From Macrococcus armenti (GTDB lineage: Bacteria; Bacillota; Bacilli; Staphylococcales; Staphylococcaceae): a DNA stretch of 64,000 nucleotides. Below, in pieces: positions 1 through 12,414 of the stretch (positions within the stretch are counted from its first letter, which is position 1; each line of letters opens with the position of its first letter). Below the pieces are notes generated by a model, which was not told the DNA's origin, searched no databases, and saw only the letters and a list, made by a program, of their open reading frames with translations. A program made the translations under genes and the position numbers. The stretch covers positions 1,798,001 to 1,862,000 of the forward strand of contig NZ_CP083608.1 of the NCBI RefSeq assembly GCF_020097135.1. The letters are read 5' to 3'.

Positions 1-860
1 TAATTCTCCCGCTTCACCTGATGGCACCAATACATAATTCTCGTTTACTTTATTCCATTCACCAATTTTCTTACTGCCTTCTTTACTTGTACCATAAGTA
101 ATAAATTCACCTGGCGTAATGCTTTCAGCAGATGACTGAACAAATACTGCAAATGTAATCGGAATATCCTTTAATTCCTGTTTAACACGTAATCTTGATA
201 AGATTTCATCCGACATTTGTTTCGCCTGTTTTTCAATTTCTTTTCTATCAAGCTTAACGCTGAATGTCGGTCCATATTCTTCTTTCTGATAGTAATAAAC
301 GCTATTCATCGCAAGCCCTATCGTCATCGCAGAGAGTTTCTGCTTTTTAGCATCATCTTCTGTATAGAAGTCCTGTTCTAATATATGTGATAAGTATGCA
401 GGTGAATTTTCTGCAATTTTCTCAGGATTTGTTTCACTTTTATGTGATGGGTTCAATCCAAAGTTTGCATATGCATTCTTCTCGATACGTTCATCTTTAT
501 CCATATTATCGATTTCCTGCTTCGTATATTCCGGTTCTAAATAACTTTCCACCGCACTTTTTGATAACATCTGTCCATCTCGGTATAAATAGTCATCCGG
601 GCTATATACTTTCTTACTAATATTGAGCAGTCCATCTTCAAACGCTTCACCATTGTAACTACTTGCCATATTAGAGCTCGTAAGTCCACGTGCCTGACTT
701 TCTTTAAATGGTAGCAGTGTTCTGAAATAGTTGTTTGAAATTTGATTATCTGTTGAGATTTGTTTACTTGTACTATCTTTGTTGTCCTCTTTATTCGGTG
801 CGTCATTTGAACAACTTGCCAAAATAATTGATGACAACAATAATATACTTATTCGTTTCA
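1..860 (-). CDS. camS: CamS sex-pheromone lipoprotein (3' end outside window)
   Basis: The protein begins MKRISILLLLSS and has a lipobox LASC, so it should be an exported, lipid-anchored surface protein. The ATG at 858-860 has a good ribosome site (gaggag) upstream. The frame stays open to base 3, so about 286 residues are visible and the C-terminus lies beyond the window edge. In staphylococci CamS is the precursor of the cAM373-like peptide pheromone and sits last in the pcrB-pcrA-ligA-camS cluster, which is the arrangement seen here. The gene begins only 14 bases after the ligA stop. Identification rests on position, lipobox and general composition; the exact role of the mature lipoprotein is not settled. 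Confidence 0.85.
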
Positions 861-873
861 TATATTTCTCCTC

Positions 874-2868
<1,995 letters not shown>

Positions 2869-5040
2869 TTACTCCTTCTTTTCAATTGGGGCAAACTGGC
2901 TCAATAGACGCTTCATGCCGACTGATTTAAAGATAATATCGAGTTCTGTAGATCCGCCTTTTTCCGTCACATTACTGATTAAGCCTTCTCCCCATGCTTT
3001 ATGCATTACTTTATCACCAACTTTAAAAGTCGATTGAGCTTGAGCAGCAGAAGCCGCTTGCGTCATTCTGCGTGCTGGTCCGCGTTTAACACCTGTAGGG
3101 AACTTTTTAGCTTGTGACGGTGTATCAAGAATATCATTCGGAATTTCTGAAATAAATCTCGATTTTTTATTTGCCTGCGTTCTGCCGAATAAGTTACGCA
3201 TTTCAGCATGTGATAAATAAAGATGCTCTTCTGCTCTCGTAATTGCAACATACATTAAACGGCGTTCTTCTTCCATTTCACTATCGCTATTTAAACTTCT
3301 GCTATGCGGGAATATTGATTCTTCAAGTCCTGCAATAAAGACGACTTTAAACTCTAACCCTTTTGCTGAGTGCATCGTCATAAGCGTAACGCCTGCTTCT
3401 AAGTCTGCATTATCAACATCTGCAACGAGCTGTAAGTCTGTTAAGAAATTAATCAGTGACTGCTCTTCAATCGGCGTGTCCTTTTCGTAATCTTTCGGTA
3501 CGTTCATAAACTCCTGAATATTCTCGATACGGGATTGTGATTCTAATGTATTCTCCGCTTCAAGCATCTGCATATAACCCGACTTATCAAGCAGCATTTC
3601 AGTAAGTTCAGTGATTGACAGAAACTCCTGCTGTTTCATTAAGTTATCCATCATCGTATAAAATTCAACAAGTTTCTCTGTCGTCTTCTTCGGTAAACCG
3701 ATAAAGTCTACTTCAGCTAACGCATCGAAATAGCTCAGACCATTATGTTCTGCATATGCGACAATTTTATCGAGTGCACCAGGTCCAATACCTCGCTTTG
3801 GCGTATTAATAATTCTTGTAAAGCTTATGTCTTCATTGCTATTTGCAACAAGTCGAAGATAGCTCAGCAAATCTTTAATCTCTTTTCTGTCATAGAACTT
3901 CGTACCGCCAACCATCGTATAATTAATGTTAGACTTCATAAGCGTTTCCTCGATAACACGGGACTGTGCATTTGTACGATATAAAATTGCCATATCACTT
4001 AACGCATAATTTTCACGCTTTTTCTTCAGAATTTCAGATACGATATACTCCGCTTCAGCACGTTCTGACATTGCTTTATAATAATTGATCTTAGAGCCGT
4101 GATCATTATCTGTCCAGAGTGCTTTCGGTTTTCGTTCTGTGTTATTTTTAATGACTTCATTTGCAGCGAATAAAATATTTTTCGTTGAACGGTAATTACG
4201 CTCTAAAAAAATCGTTTTCGCTTCTTTATAATCATCTTCAAAGCTCAAGATATTATATATATCAGCGCCACGCCAACCGTATATCGACTGATCAGAATCT
4301 CCGACAACACAAATGTTCTTAAATTTATCTGCTAACATTTTTACGAGAATATACTGCGCTTTATTCGTATCCTGATACTCGTCCACATGAATATACTGAA
4401 ACTTCGACTGGTAGTAGTCCAGTACTTCAGGGACACGTTCAAACAACTGAATCGTCGTCATAATCAAATCATCGAAATCGAGAGCATGGTTTTTAAGCAA
4501 TACTTTCTGATATTCAGCATAGACTTTACTGATCATCATCCCCATAAAATCACTTGCCGCTTCAATTGCATCATTCGGTGACTTCATTTCATTTTTTAAG
4601 TTAGAGATTTCTGCAACGAACATGCGTGGATCATATTTCTTCGGATCGATATTCTCTCGTTTTAATATGTCCTTAACTACTGAGCGCTGATCTGTCGGGT
4701 CAAGTATCGTAAAGTTGCGTTCAATACCAATGCGATCAATATCGCGCCTTAATATACGGACACACATAGAGTGGAATGTTGAAATCCATATAACATCACT
4801 ATGTTCACCTACAATTTTCTTAACACGTTCTTTCATTTCTTTTGCTGCTTTGTTCGTAAATGTGATTGCAAGAATTTTATACGGTGAAACATCTTTCTCG
4901 TCAATTAAATATGCAATGCGGTGTGTCAATACGCGTGTCTTACCAGAACCTGCACCTGCCATGATAAGCAATGGACCCTCTGTCGTCATTACTGCCTGGC
5001 GTTGTTCTTCATTCATGTGCTTTAATAAATCGTTCATCAT
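2869..5040 (-). CDS. pcrA: ATP-dependent DNA helicase PcrA (UvrD family)
   Basis: This 723-residue superfamily 1A helicase moves 3' to 5' on DNA and works in repair and rolling-circle plasmid replication. Walker A (GAGSGKT) is at about residues 29-35, the Walker B motif reads DEYQDTN, motif III contains QSIYGWRG, and motif VI reads [10 protein letters not shown] basic, low-complexity linker leads to a small C-terminal Tudor-like domain ([13 protein letters not shown]) used for RNA polymerase contact in the family. The start overlaps the last base of pcrB, indicating translational coupling. Two adjacent ATG codons (5040 and 5037) are equally possible starts. Confidence 0.97.
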   Translation of the reverse strand: MMNDLLKHMNEEQRQAVMTTEGPLLIMAGAGSGKTRVLTHRIAYLIDEKDVSPYKILAITFTNKAAKEMKERVKKIVGEHSDVIWISTFHSMCVRILRRDIDRIGIERNFTILDPTDQRSVVKDILKRENIDPKKYDPRMFVAEISNLKNEMKSPNDAIEAASDFMGMMISKVYAEYQKVLLKNHALDFDDLIMTTIQLFERVPEVLDYYQSKFQYIHVDEYQDTNKAQYILVKMLADKFKNICVVGDSDQSIYGWRGADIYNILSFEDDYKEAKTIFLERNYRSTKNILFAANEVIKNNTERKPKALWTDNDHGSKINYYKAMSERAEAEYIVSEILKKKRENYALSDMAILYRTNAQSRVIEETLMKSNINYTMVGGTKFYDRKEIKDLLSYLRLVANSNEDISFTRIINTPKRGIGPGALDKIVAYAEHNGLSYFDALAEVDFIGLPKKTTEKLVEFYTMMDNLMKQQEFLSITELTEMLLDKSGYMQMLEAENTLESQSRIENIQEFMNVPKDYEKDTPIEEQSLINFLTDLQLVADVDNADLEAGVTLMTMHSAKGLEFKVVFIAGLEESIFPHSRSLNSDSEMEEERRLMYVAITRAEEHLYLSHAEMRNLFGRTQANKKSRFISEIPNDILDTPSQAKKFPTGVKRGPARRMTQAASAAQAQSTFKVGDKVMHKAWGEGLISNVTEKGGSTELDIIFKSVGMKRLLSQFAPIEKKE

Positions 5041-5720
5041 TATCCTACCTTTACTGTTTGTAATGCTGCTTTAATATCTGTGTATATAATATTGCCGACA
5101 ACAATTGTATCAGCGACTTCACGCATCTCCTGTGCTCGTGCTCGCGAATCAATGCCACCACCATATATGAGACGAGTAGATTTCAATTTCTGCTTGGCAG
5201 CCTTAACCATTTCCACATCACCGTATGTGCCACTGTATTCTATATACATTGCCTTTAACTTATATACTTCTTCAATCATCTCAGCATACGCTTCAATATC
5301 ATCTGTTGATAATTCGGTGTTCGCTTTCGTTAACTGCGCAACTTTACTGTCCTTATTCAAAACAATATAGCCTTCCATCGTAAACAAATCATAATCAATC
5401 ATATGACCGAACTGCTTAATTGCTTCGTGCAACAATCCGTTATGAAACTGAACATCCGGACTATTGAGCACAGATGGAATCATATAATGATCAAACCCTG
5501 GCATCGCACTTTCAATCGTTGATAACTCCAGCACACACGGAACCGGATACCTTCTTACACGACTCATCAGATCGAGTACATTATCTACAGTAATATTATC
5601 AGACCCACCAATAAATATCGCATCTGTCCCAGACTCACAAATAAGTTCCAGATGCGCATCGCTAATCTCTTTTGCTGGATCTAACTTAAATATATGCTGC
5701 CAATCTTTTACTTCGTACAT
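5040..5720 (-). CDS. pcrB: Heptaprenylglyceryl phosphate synthase PcrB
   Basis: This 226-residue TIM-barrel enzyme of the PcrB/GGGPS family joins glycerol-1-phosphate to a long prenyl diphosphate and makes archaeal-type ether lipids in Firmicutes. Visible family motifs are the phosphate-binding segments FIGGSDN near residue 37, YGGGIDS near residue 186 and VVGNIIY near residue 207. The ATG has an aaaggag ribosome site. It is the first gene of the pcrB-pcrA-ligA-camS cluster. Its linkage to a helicase is conserved in the family but not functionally explained. Confidence 0.93.
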   Translation of the reverse strand: MYEVKDWQHIFKLDPAKEISDAHLELICESGTDAIFIGGSDNITVDNVLDLMSRVRRYPVPCVLELSTIESAMPGFDHYMIPSVLNSPDVQFHNGLLHEAIKQFGHMIDYDLFTMEGYIVLNKDSKVAQLTKANTELSTDDIEAYAEMIEEVYKLKAMYIEYSGTYGDVEMVKAAKQKLKSTRLIYGGGIDSRARAQEMREVADTIVVGNIIYTDIKAALQTVKVG

Positions 5721-5778
5721 AATGTCTCTCCTTTAATTATTAATAATGTATATTATATCATTTATACGCCCGAACAAT

Positions 5779-5812
5779 AAAAAAAGAGACAGTGAGATTT
5801 ATATTTTCTCAC
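5779..5812 (-). terminator. Terminator after first VanY-like gene
   Basis: On the minus strand an inverted repeat GTGAGA/TCTCAC is followed by a run of seven T. It lies just downstream of the stop of the 5818-6471 gene. Confidence 0.7.
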
Positions 5813-5817
5813 GATCC

Positions 5818-6471
5818 CTAATTTTCTACTGTTACGTCTTTCGGATATAATCCTAGATACTCTTCAAGCGTTACTTTTTTTGTAAATATTTCGTGTGCAA
5901 TCTTCGTTCCGACATATCGGACATGCCATGGTTCATACTGATACCCTGTAATATGTGTCTTCCCTTCAGGATATCTGATAATAAAACCGTACTTATGTGC
6001 ATTACGCGCAAGCCACGCACCTTCTGTTGTGTTCCCGAACGATATGGTAAAATCCTTTGCAGATGTCTCTGAACCAATATCAAATGCAAGACCTGTCTGG
6101 TGTTCTGAATGCCCCGGTTTTGCACTATAACTATCTGCATTTTTATCAACAGCTTTATATTGTTTATATAATTTTTCCTGCTCCTTATATGAACGGAATG
6201 CACTTCTTACGACAAGTTTCTGATTGTCCTTTTTTGCAACTTTAATCATTTGGTTCAGCTTCATTTTTGCATATCGATTTTCCCCTGGATTAAAATCAGG
6301 TGGAAGTCCTATTTGTTTGTTTACAATGAGTACGTCATTGATATACGTTACGCCACCTCTCGTAACACGCTCATACTTTGGTTCAGTGTATGGATGTTTT
6401 TCACTGATTACTGCTTCGTTTGAACATGCCGTTAACACACAAAGGATGACAGCGATAAAGATTTTCTTCAT
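5818..6471 (-). CDS. VanY-type D-alanyl-D-alanine carboxypeptidase lipoprotein (copy 1)
   Basis: The 217-residue protein has a signal peptide ending in lipobox LTAC (Cys16), so it is expected on the outer face of the membrane. The M15 zinc peptidase core is clear: RSAFRSYKEQ, then PGHSEHQTGLAFDIG carrying the His and Asp zinc ligands, then EPWHVRYV carrying the last His ligand. Such enzymes trim the terminal D-Ala from peptidoglycan precursors or stems. The gene directly follows a close paralogue (6486-7172) with only 14 bases between them, a tandem duplication. No vanA-type resistance genes are near, so a housekeeping wall-trimming role is more likely than glycopeptide resistance. Confidence 0.88.
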   Translation of the reverse strand: MKKIFIAVILCVLTACSNEAVISEKHPYTEPKYERVTRGGVTYINDVLIVNKQIGLPPDFNPGENRYAKMKLNQMIKVAKKDNQKLVVRSAFRSYKEQEKLYKQYKAVDKNADSYSAKPGHSEHQTGLAFDIGSETSAKDFTISFGNTTEGAWLARNAHKYGFIIRYPEGKTHITGYQYEPWHVRYVGTKIAHEIFTKKVTLEEYLGLYPKDVTVEN

Positions 6472-6485
6472 GTTGTATTTGCCCC

Positions 6486-7172
6486 TTATTTTAAACCTAG
6501 ATATTCTTCCAGAGTAAGACCACTTTCATAAACTTTCGTCGCTGTTTCTTTACCTAAATATCTTAAATGCCATGGTTCATACTGATATCCTGTAATATCA
6601 GACTTACCTTTCGGATAACGGATGATAAAACCATATTCATGTGCATGACGTGCAAGCCACTGACCTTCTTTCGTGTCTTCAAACGATTCCAGGAAGTCAT
6701 CGCTCCCTTCAGCATTCCCTAAATCAAATGCAAGACCTGTCTGATGCTCCGAATGTCCTGGTTGCGCACTATACGTATCAGCTTTCTTCTTGCCATCTCT
6801 CGCTACATACTGCTGATATAAATTTGCCTGTGTATCATAACTGCGAAACGCACTGCGTAACACAAGGTTTAATCCCTCGCTATTACCGTTTTGAATTAAT
6901 GTATTTAAATGTTCGTTAGCTGTAGCATCAACATCAGGATTATAGTTTTTTGGTAAATTGATTTCTTTATTAACGATAAGTATACCGTCAATATAAGTGA
7001 TACCATCTTTTACTTCTTTATCGAGCGCCTTATTATTTACACCTTTGTTTGTCTGTATATCATTTGCATTATGTTCTATCGATTGTTTCTCTTTATTATT
7101 CTTAGTTTGCATCTCATTATTACAAGCTGAAAGCAATAGTGCAGAAATTGCGATTATTGTAAGTTTTTTCAT
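6486..7172 (-). CDS. VanY-type D-alanyl-D-alanine carboxypeptidase lipoprotein (copy 2)
   Basis: The 228-residue M15 family lipoprotein has lipobox LSAC near residue 16 and a polar, Asn/Lys-rich linker of about 40 residues before the catalytic domain. The core repeats that of its neighbour: RSAFRSYDTQ, PGHSEHQTGLAFDLG (zinc His and Asp) and EPWHLRYLG (zinc His). The ATG has a strong agagga ribosome site. It is upstream of copy 1 in what looks like a two-gene operon. The two differ most in the linker, which may set different reach into the wall. Confidence 0.88.
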   Translation of the reverse strand: MKKLTIIAISALLLSACNNEMQTKNNKEKQSIEHNANDIQTNKGVNNKALDKEVKDGITYIDGILIVNKEINLPKNYNPDVDATANEHLNTLIQNGNSEGLNLVLRSAFRSYDTQANLYQQYVARDGKKKADTYSAQPGHSEHQTGLAFDLGNAEGSDDFLESFEDTKEGQWLARHAHEYGFIIRYPKGKSDITGYQYEPWHLRYLGKETATKVYESGLTLEEYLGLK

Positions 7173-7207
7173 AGTGGCTCCTCTTTTTCATTTTTTCTAT
7201 TATATGA

Positions 7208-7242
7208 CAAAAAAAGTACCGAATCAATTAAGATTCAGTACT
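7208..7242 (-). terminator. Terminator after TrpR-like gene
   Basis: A hairpin with arms AGTACTGAATC and GATTCGGTACT (minus strand) is followed by seven T. It ends the 7264-7560 transcript. Confidence 0.75.
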
Positions 7243-7263
7243 AAAAATCCATCATTTATTGTA

Positions 7264-7560
7264 TTAATCTTCTTTATCCATTCTTCCAAGTACTAACGTA
7301 TACGCGTCGTTACCCCACTGAAGCGAACGTTTCACACGTGAGATTGTTGCAGTCGATGCACCAGACTCTTTTTCAATTGAAGCATATGTATGACCTTGTT
7401 TAATCATCTTCGCTACAAGTAAACGTTGAGATAATGATTGTAATTCATTTACTGTGCATAAATCATCAAAAAATTGATAACACTCTTCACGCGTTTCAAG
7501 CGTTAATATTGCATCAAATAAATCATCTAGTTGTTTACCTCTTAATTTGTCAATTTGCAT
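7264..7560 (-). CDS. YerC/YecD-family TrpR-related regulator
   Basis: This 98-residue all-helical protein matches the small TrpR-like DNA-binding family (YerC in Bacillus). Its C-terminal half contains the helix-turn-helix SLSQRLLVAKMIKQGHTYAS followed by the recognition helix ATISRVKRSLQWG. In Bacillus yerC neighbours pcrB/pcrA, and here it is about 1.5 kb upstream of that cluster. I chose the ATG at 7560 because a purine-rich aagggg lies 9 bases upstream; an in-frame TTG at 7569 would overlap that site. The target genes are unknown. Confidence 0.85.
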   Translation of the reverse strand: MQIDKLRGKQLDDLFDAILTLETREECYQFFDDLCTVNELQSLSQRLLVAKMIKQGHTYASIEKESGASTATISRVKRSLQWGNDAYTLVLGRMDKED

Positions 7561-7706
7561 AACACTCAACCCCTTAACCTCTTCATACTTTAATTTTATA
7601 TTACTCGTATATATATGTACAGTTGAATTTCATTTGATTTCCGAAATAAATTTGTTTTTACTATGTTCTATACTCCTATTTAACCACGAAACTTTAATTC
7701 TTTAAA

Positions 7707-7736
7707 GTAAAAAACCACCTACGAATGTAAGTGGTT
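7707..7736 (-). terminator. Terminator after purB
   Basis: On the minus strand, arms AACCACTTAC and GTAGGTGGTT are followed by a T run, just after the purB stop. Confidence 0.75.
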
Positions 7737-7750
7737 AAACTAAGTGTAAA

Positions 7751-9046
7751 TTATTCTAATCCAGCGCGGCGGAATAATGTATCTATTTGATTTAAATGAT
7801 GATTTTCGTTGAAACACTCATCAAGTTCTTCTTTAGATAATAAGTCTGTAATCTTACTATCTTGTTCAACTAACTCGCGGAATGGTGTCTTCGTTGCCCA
7901 AGATTCCATCGCTTTCGGTTGAACAGTGTCATAAGCTTCTTCTCGAACCATACCTTTATCGATTAATGTAAGCATTACACGTTGTGAGTAGATTAAACCG
8001 AATGTCTTTTCCATGTTCGCTTTCATGTTTTCTTCGTATACAGTTAAGTTGTCGATAATGTTTGTGAAGCGGTTTAACATATAATCTAATGCAATTGTTA
8101 CGTCCGGTAACATAATACGTTCAGCTGATGAATGTGAAATATCACGCTCATGCCATAATGGTACGTTTTCGTATGCTGTTGTTAAGTATCCACGAATAAC
8201 ACGTGCGATTCCTGTAACATTTTCTGATCCAATCGGGTTACGTTTATGCGGCATCGCTGAAGAACCTTTCTGACCTTTAGCGAATGCTTCTTCTACTTCA
8301 CGTGTTTCAGTTTTTTGAAGTCCACGTACTTCTACAGCAAACTTCTCAATTGATGTCGCGATTAAGCTTAATGTAGCAATGTAGTATGCATGACGATCAC
8401 GTTGTAGTGTTTGTGTTGAAATTTCAGCACATCCTAATCCTAATTTTTCACATACGTAGCTTTCAATTTCAGGTGGAATGTTTGCAAAAGTACCTACTGC
8501 ACCACTCATCTTACCAACTTCGATTTCTTTACGTACTTCTTTGAAACGCTTTAAGTTACGTTGCATTTCCATGTACCATAATGCCATCTTTAAACCGAAT
8601 GTTGTAGGCTCTGCGTGTACACCGTGCGTTCTACCCATCATTAATGTAGTTTTATGTTTTAATGCTTTTTGTTTTAATACTTCGATGAATCTTTCAAGAT
8701 CTTTCTCGATAATGTCGTTGGCTTGTTTAATCATGTAGCTTAAAGCTGTGTCAACTACGTCTGTACTTGTTAAACCGTAGTGTACCCACTTTTTCTCTTC
8801 ACCTAAAGTTTCAGAAACTTGACGTGTGAATGCTACAACGTCGTGACGTGTTTCCATTTCGATTTCTTTAGCGCGCTCAACATCAACACGAGCATTCTGA
8901 CGAATTAATTTCACGTCTTCTTTCGGGATATATCCAAGCTCTGCCCATGCTTCACTCGCTAAAATTTCAACTTCTAACCAAGCTTCAAATCTGTTTTGTT
9001 CCGTCCAGATGTTAGACATCTCTTCTCTTGAATAACGTTCAATCAT
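7751..9046 (-). CDS. purB: Adenylosuccinate lyase PurB
   Basis: The 431-residue enzyme of the fumarase/aspartase superfamily acts twice in purine synthesis: it splits SAICAR to AICAR and adenylosuccinate to AMP, releasing fumarate each time. The superfamily signature [11 protein letters not shown] is present at about residues 260-270, and the catalytic His regions are TSTDVVDTA and [11 protein letters not shown] chose the ATG at 9046 because ggagg lies 8 to 9 bases upstream; the open frame extends 15 codons further but without support. A candidate PurR operator lies upstream at 9102-9140. Confidence 0.97.
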   Translation of the reverse strand: MIERYSREEMSNIWTEQNRFEAWLEVEILASEAWAELGYIPKEDVKLIRQNARVDVERAKEIEMETRHDVVAFTRQVSETLGEEKKWVHYGLTSTDVVDTALSYMIKQANDIIEKDLERFIEVLKQKALKHKTTLMMGRTHGVHAEPTTFGLKMALWYMEMQRNLKRFKEVRKEIEVGKMSGAVGTFANIPPEIESYVCEKLGLGCAEISTQTLQRDRHAYYIATLSLIATSIEKFAVEVRGLQKTETREVEEAFAKGQKGSSAMPHKRNPIGSENVTGIARVIRGYLTTAYENVPLWHERDISHSSAERIMLPDVTIALDYMLNRFTNIIDNLTVYEENMKANMEKTFGLIYSQRVMLTLIDKGMVREEAYDTVQPKAMESWATKTPFRELVEQDSKITDLLSKEELDECFNENHHLNQIDTLFRRAGLE

Positions 9047-9101
9047 GAATAGATTCCTCCGTAAATGTTTTGTCATAAAACAGTATATCAAATTTTTGAA
9101 T

Positions 9102-9140
9102 ATCCGTACATTGTTAATTAAATCATTTAGAAAGTTCGTG
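9102..9140 (-). promoter_or_regulatory. Candidate PurR operator upstream of purB
   Basis: Read on the minus strand, ACGAAC and, about 24 bases on, GTACGG face each other as degenerate inverted PurBox cores (consensus centred on CGAA). They sit about 55-95 bases upstream of the purB start. The second core is imperfect, so this is a suggestion from motif and position only. Confidence 0.35.
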
Positions 9141-9200
9141 TATTAACAATGATACTTACTTCTATATTATCAGATGACATTATAATAATAAAATAAACAT

Positions 9201-9232
9201 AAAAAAGAAGTGATTTCATTCAATCACTTCTC
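9201..9232 (-). terminator. Terminator after NETI gene
   Basis: Arms AGAAGTGATT and AATCACTTCT are followed by a T run on the minus strand. Confidence 0.8.
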
Positions 9233-9418
9233 TTATGGATTTATTTTCTTACCTGTAAAGATAATCTGTTCTTTATATACTTCTACTTCACCTTTTTCGT
9301 TCTCACGAAATATCGGCTTCTGAAATCTTTTAACCGGCATGTAGCCTTCTAGTTTCATACGTTCTAAACATTGTGCAATCGTTTCGTTATCTTTTACTTC
9401 AAATTTCATCTGTGTCAT
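9233..9418 (-). CDS. NETI motif-containing small protein
   Basis: This 61-residue cytosolic protein contains the NETI tetrapeptide near residue 11, then [16 protein letters not shown] and a C-terminal stretch IIFTGKKI. These mark the NETI family found near purB in staphylococci and bacilli. Function is unknown. It overlaps the end of the upstream UPF0316 gene by 20 bases, so the two are probably translationally coupled. Confidence 0.85.
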   Translation of the reverse strand: MTQMKFEVKDNETIAQCLERMKLEGYMPVKRFQKPIFRENEKGEVEVYKEQIIFTGKKINP

Positions 9419-9965
9419 ACGCCCTTAACTTTTTACTTCTAACACCTTTAACCCAGAATCCACCGTGTATATTTTTCGGTTCATATGCGATAATAAACGC
9501 TTTTGGATCGAGTTGTTTTACTGTTTCCATTAATTTAAGTTCAAATCGGCGTGGTGTTAATATTTGCATGACGAGTCGGTCTCCATCACGACCATTTGCT
9601 GCATAGTGCGTGACACCATACCCTAAGTCTCTTAAAGTTTTCGGAATTTCTTTATCGTATTCAGCTGTAGTCACGTTAATGACGATATAGCCGAGCGCGA
9701 TCATTTCTTCAATCTTCATTCCGACGATGATACCTGCACCGAAACCGAGTGCATATGCGATAATGTTCTCAATTTTATCGAGTCCATTCATAACCATTCC
9801 AAGCCCTACAATGTAAATGAGTACTTCAAGTACTGACACAAACGCTGCTAAATAACGGTATCCTTTCAGCGTTAATATCATACGCATCGTTAAAAACGAT
9901 ACATAGAAAATATTAATGACAAATATGAGCAGTACTGTAATCCATGGATTATCTATTGGTGGCAC
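9399..9965 (-). CDS. UPF0316 / DUF2179 membrane protein
   Basis: This 188-residue protein has three N-terminal membrane segments (about residues 8-28, 36-57 and 62-82) and a soluble C-terminal DUF2179-type domain that ends in charged residues. The start is a GTG with ggggg 6 bases upstream. Family members are conserved in staphylococci next to a NETI protein and purB, as here. DUF2179 domains are thought to bind a small ligand, but no activity is assigned to this protein. Confidence 0.85.
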   Translation of the reverse strand: MPPIDNPWITVLLIFVINIFYVSFLTMRMILTLKGYRYLAAFVSVLEVLIYIVGLGMVMNGLDKIENIIAYALGFGAGIIVGMKIEEMIALGYIVINVTTAEYDKEIPKTLRDLGYGVTHYAANGRDGDRLVMQILTPRRFELKLMETVKQLDPKAFIIAYEPKNIHGGFWVKGVRSKKLRAYDTDEI

Positions 9966-10030
9966 TGTATCCCCCCTAAAAAATTAATTATTAAATTCTA
10001 CTACTGAAATTAAAGATACGCAATGATTTT

Positions 10031-10849
10031 TTATTTCACTAGTTCATCAAATGAATATCTCGTGATCGGTAACATACGTTTATGCTGTGTTTTCAAATAG
10101 TGTCCTTCAATAACCTTCTGTGCTTTTTCACTTACGCTTTTACCTTCTAAATAGTCATCAATTTCATCATATGTAACACCGAGTGCTGTTTCATCCGGAA
10201 GTTGTGGCTTATCTTCTTCTAAGTCTGCTGTCGGCACTTTGTTGTATAAATGTTCCGGACAATTCAGTTCCTTTAATATCGCTTTACCTTGGCGCTTGTT
10301 TAAACCTGCTAACGGGAATATATCCGCACCGCCATCACCAAACTTCGTATAAAACCCTGTAATGCTTTCTGCTGCATGGTCTGTGCCGACAACGATACCG
10401 CTATGTGCTGCCGCTATTGAATACTGCGCCTTCATACGTTCACGTGCCTTTTCATTCCCTTTTTGGAAGTCCGTAAGCGTTACACCTGCTTGTAGCAACG
10501 TATTAATACTTGCATCTACTGCTTGTTTAATATTAATCGTAAACAGTTTGTCCGGTTGAATAAACGTCAGCGCGTCCTCACAATCCTGCTCGTCCTTCTG
10601 AACGCCGTATGGTAATCGTACTGCGATAAATTCGATTTCACGCTCTGACTTTAGTTCATCAACTGCAAGCTGACATAACTTACCTGTCAGTGTCGAATCC
10701 TGTCCACCAGATATACCGAGGACAAGCGATTTAATAAATGGATACGTACGCACATATTCTTTAATAAAATCTATTATCGCGCGCATCTCAACTTTTGGAT
10801 CAATTGATGGTTTGCTATATAACGCTTTAATAATATCTCGTTGTAACAC
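10031..10849 (-). CDS. nadE: NH3-dependent NAD+ synthetase NadE
   Basis: The 272-residue enzyme amidates nicotinate adenine dinucleotide to NAD+, the last step of NAD synthesis. The ATP pyrophosphatase P-loop SGGQDSTLT lies near residue 47. [20 protein letters not shown] and [15 protein letters not shown] are family blocks. The start is a GTG; one base separates it from the pncB stop, so the two are an operon for the Preiss-Handler route. No glutaminase domain is present, so ammonia is the nitrogen source. Confidence 0.96.
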   Translation of the reverse strand: MLQRDIIKALYSKPSIDPKVEMRAIIDFIKEYVRTYPFIKSLVLGISGGQDSTLTGKLCQLAVDELKSEREIEFIAVRLPYGVQKDEQDCEDALTFIQPDKLFTINIKQAVDASINTLLQAGVTLTDFQKGNEKARERMKAQYSIAAAHSGIVVGTDHAAESITGFYTKFGDGGADIFPLAGLNKRQGKAILKELNCPEHLYNKVPTADLEEDKPQLPDETALGVTYDEIDDYLEGKSVSEKAQKVIEGHYLKTQHKRMLPITRYSFDELVK

Positions 10850-10850
10850 G

Positions 10851-12308
10851 CTACTTCACTTCTTTCACTTTATTAGAAACTTCATAAATTTCCTGATTTT
10901 TGTTTTCCCAGCATAATAAGCTTAAATCAACCGGATATTCTTCCGGATTTAAATAACGAATCGTCTCTTCCCATAATAAGTTTAAGTTATCCTGTAAGTA
11001 CTTGCGTGACACTTCAAGTGAAGGCACTTCATATACAAGTTCACCATTTACAAAGATATCTTTATGCAAGTCTCTTGCCGTGAAGTCGTTAATCCACTTC
11101 TGTTTATACGTATGAATTGGATGGAACATCTTCAGCGGACGTTCTTTCATCGGATCTTCAAAGTCGAGCGTAATATAATCTCCTTCAGACTTATTCGTCT
11201 GATTGTTAATAATGCGGTATACATTTTTCTTTCCTGGCGTCGTCACTTTTTCAGCGTTGTTTGAAATTTTGATGCGATCTTCTAACTGTCCTACTTTATT
11301 CTCAATTGCAACGAGCTTATACACTGCACCAAGTGCTGGTTGATCGAATGCTGTAATTAGTTTCGTACCGATACCCCAAGCTGCAATTTTTGCACCTTGC
11401 TGTTTAAGTGCGATAATCGTTTTTTCATCAAGATCATTTGATGCGAAAATTTTTGCATCCGGGAATCCCGCTTCATCAAGCATGCGACGCGCTTCTTTTG
11501 ACAAGTAGGCTAAGTCACCTGAATCTAGACGAATACCAACAAAGTTAATCTTATCCCCTAATTCTTTTGCAACACGAATTGCATTCGGCACACCAGACTT
11601 TAATGTATGGAATGTATCTACTAAGAACACACAGTTTTTATGACGTTCTGCATATTTTTTAAATGCGACATACTCATCATCATATGCCTGAACCATCGCA
11701 TGCGCATGCGTTCCAGAAACCGGTATACCGAATAATTTCCCTGCGCGCACATTACTTGTTGAATCAAAGCCGGCAATATAAGCAGCACGTGTCCCCCAAA
11801 TTGCTGCATCTAATTCCTGAGCACGACGCGTACCGAATTCCATTACGATTTCATCGCCGACGACTTGTTTAATACGACTTGCTTTCGTTGCGATTAATAC
11901 TTGGAAGTTAACGATATTTAATATCGCTGTTTCTAGTAACTGTGCCTGAATTAATGGTGCTTCAACACGAAGTAACGGTTCGTTATTAAAACACACTTCC
12001 CCTTCCTGCATCGCACGAATATTACCAGTAAAATTTAAATCCTTTAAGTAAGATAAATAATCATCCTTATACCCTAACGTCTTTAAATAGGCCATGTCCG
12101 TTTCAGAAAACTTAAATCCTTTAACATAATCAATAATGCGTTCTAATCCGGCAAATACAGCATATCCGTTATCAAATGGCATGCTTCGGAAATAAACATC
12201 AAACACTGCTATCTGTTCATGAATACCATCATTCCAATATGTTTCTCCCATATTAATCTGATATAAATCCGTGTGTAACATTAAGCTATCATCTTCATAT
12301 TTATACAT
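10851..12308 (-). CDS. pncB: Nicotinate phosphoribosyltransferase PncB
   Basis: The 485-residue enzyme converts nicotinate and PRPP to nicotinate mononucleotide using ATP. Family blocks are visible: HTDLYQINM near the N-terminus, [15 protein letters not shown], and [13 protein letters not shown]. The ATG has ggggag upstream. It is the first gene of a pncB-nadE operon. The nicotinamidase gene that would supply its substrate is at 17.1 kb, so most of the salvage route is in this window. Confidence 0.96.
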   Translation of the reverse strand: MYKYEDDSLMLHTDLYQINMGETYWNDGIHEQIAVFDVYFRSMPFDNGYAVFAGLERIIDYVKGFKFSETDMAYLKTLGYKDDYLSYLKDLNFTGNIRAMQEGEVCFNNEPLLRVEAPLIQAQLLETAILNIVNFQVLIATKASRIKQVVGDEIVMEFGTRRAQELDAAIWGTRAAYIAGFDSTSNVRAGKLFGIPVSGTHAHAMVQAYDDEYVAFKKYAERHKNCVFLVDTFHTLKSGVPNAIRVAKELGDKINFVGIRLDSGDLAYLSKEARRMLDEAGFPDAKIFASNDLDEKTIIALKQQGAKIAAWGIGTKLITAFDQPALGAVYKLVAIENKVGQLEDRIKISNNAEKVTTPGKKNVYRIINNQTNKSEGDYITLDFEDPMKERPLKMFHPIHTYKQKWINDFTARDLHKDIFVNGELVYEVPSLEVSRKYLQDNLNLLWEETIRYLNPEEYPVDLSLLCWENKNQEIYEVSNKVKEVK

Positions 12309-12414
12309 TCTTTTCTCCCCTATTCATTTGCTCATATCTTCTTCATATTACCATAGTGAATTCATTTAGGCATTGCTTTAACATTCTGTTACAATTAATG
12401 TAAGGAGGCCTGTT

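Noticed and set aside
5818..7172. Glycopeptide resistance cluster
   Set aside because: Only VanY-like enzymes are present; no ligase, dehydrogenase or VanX genes or VanRS regulators.
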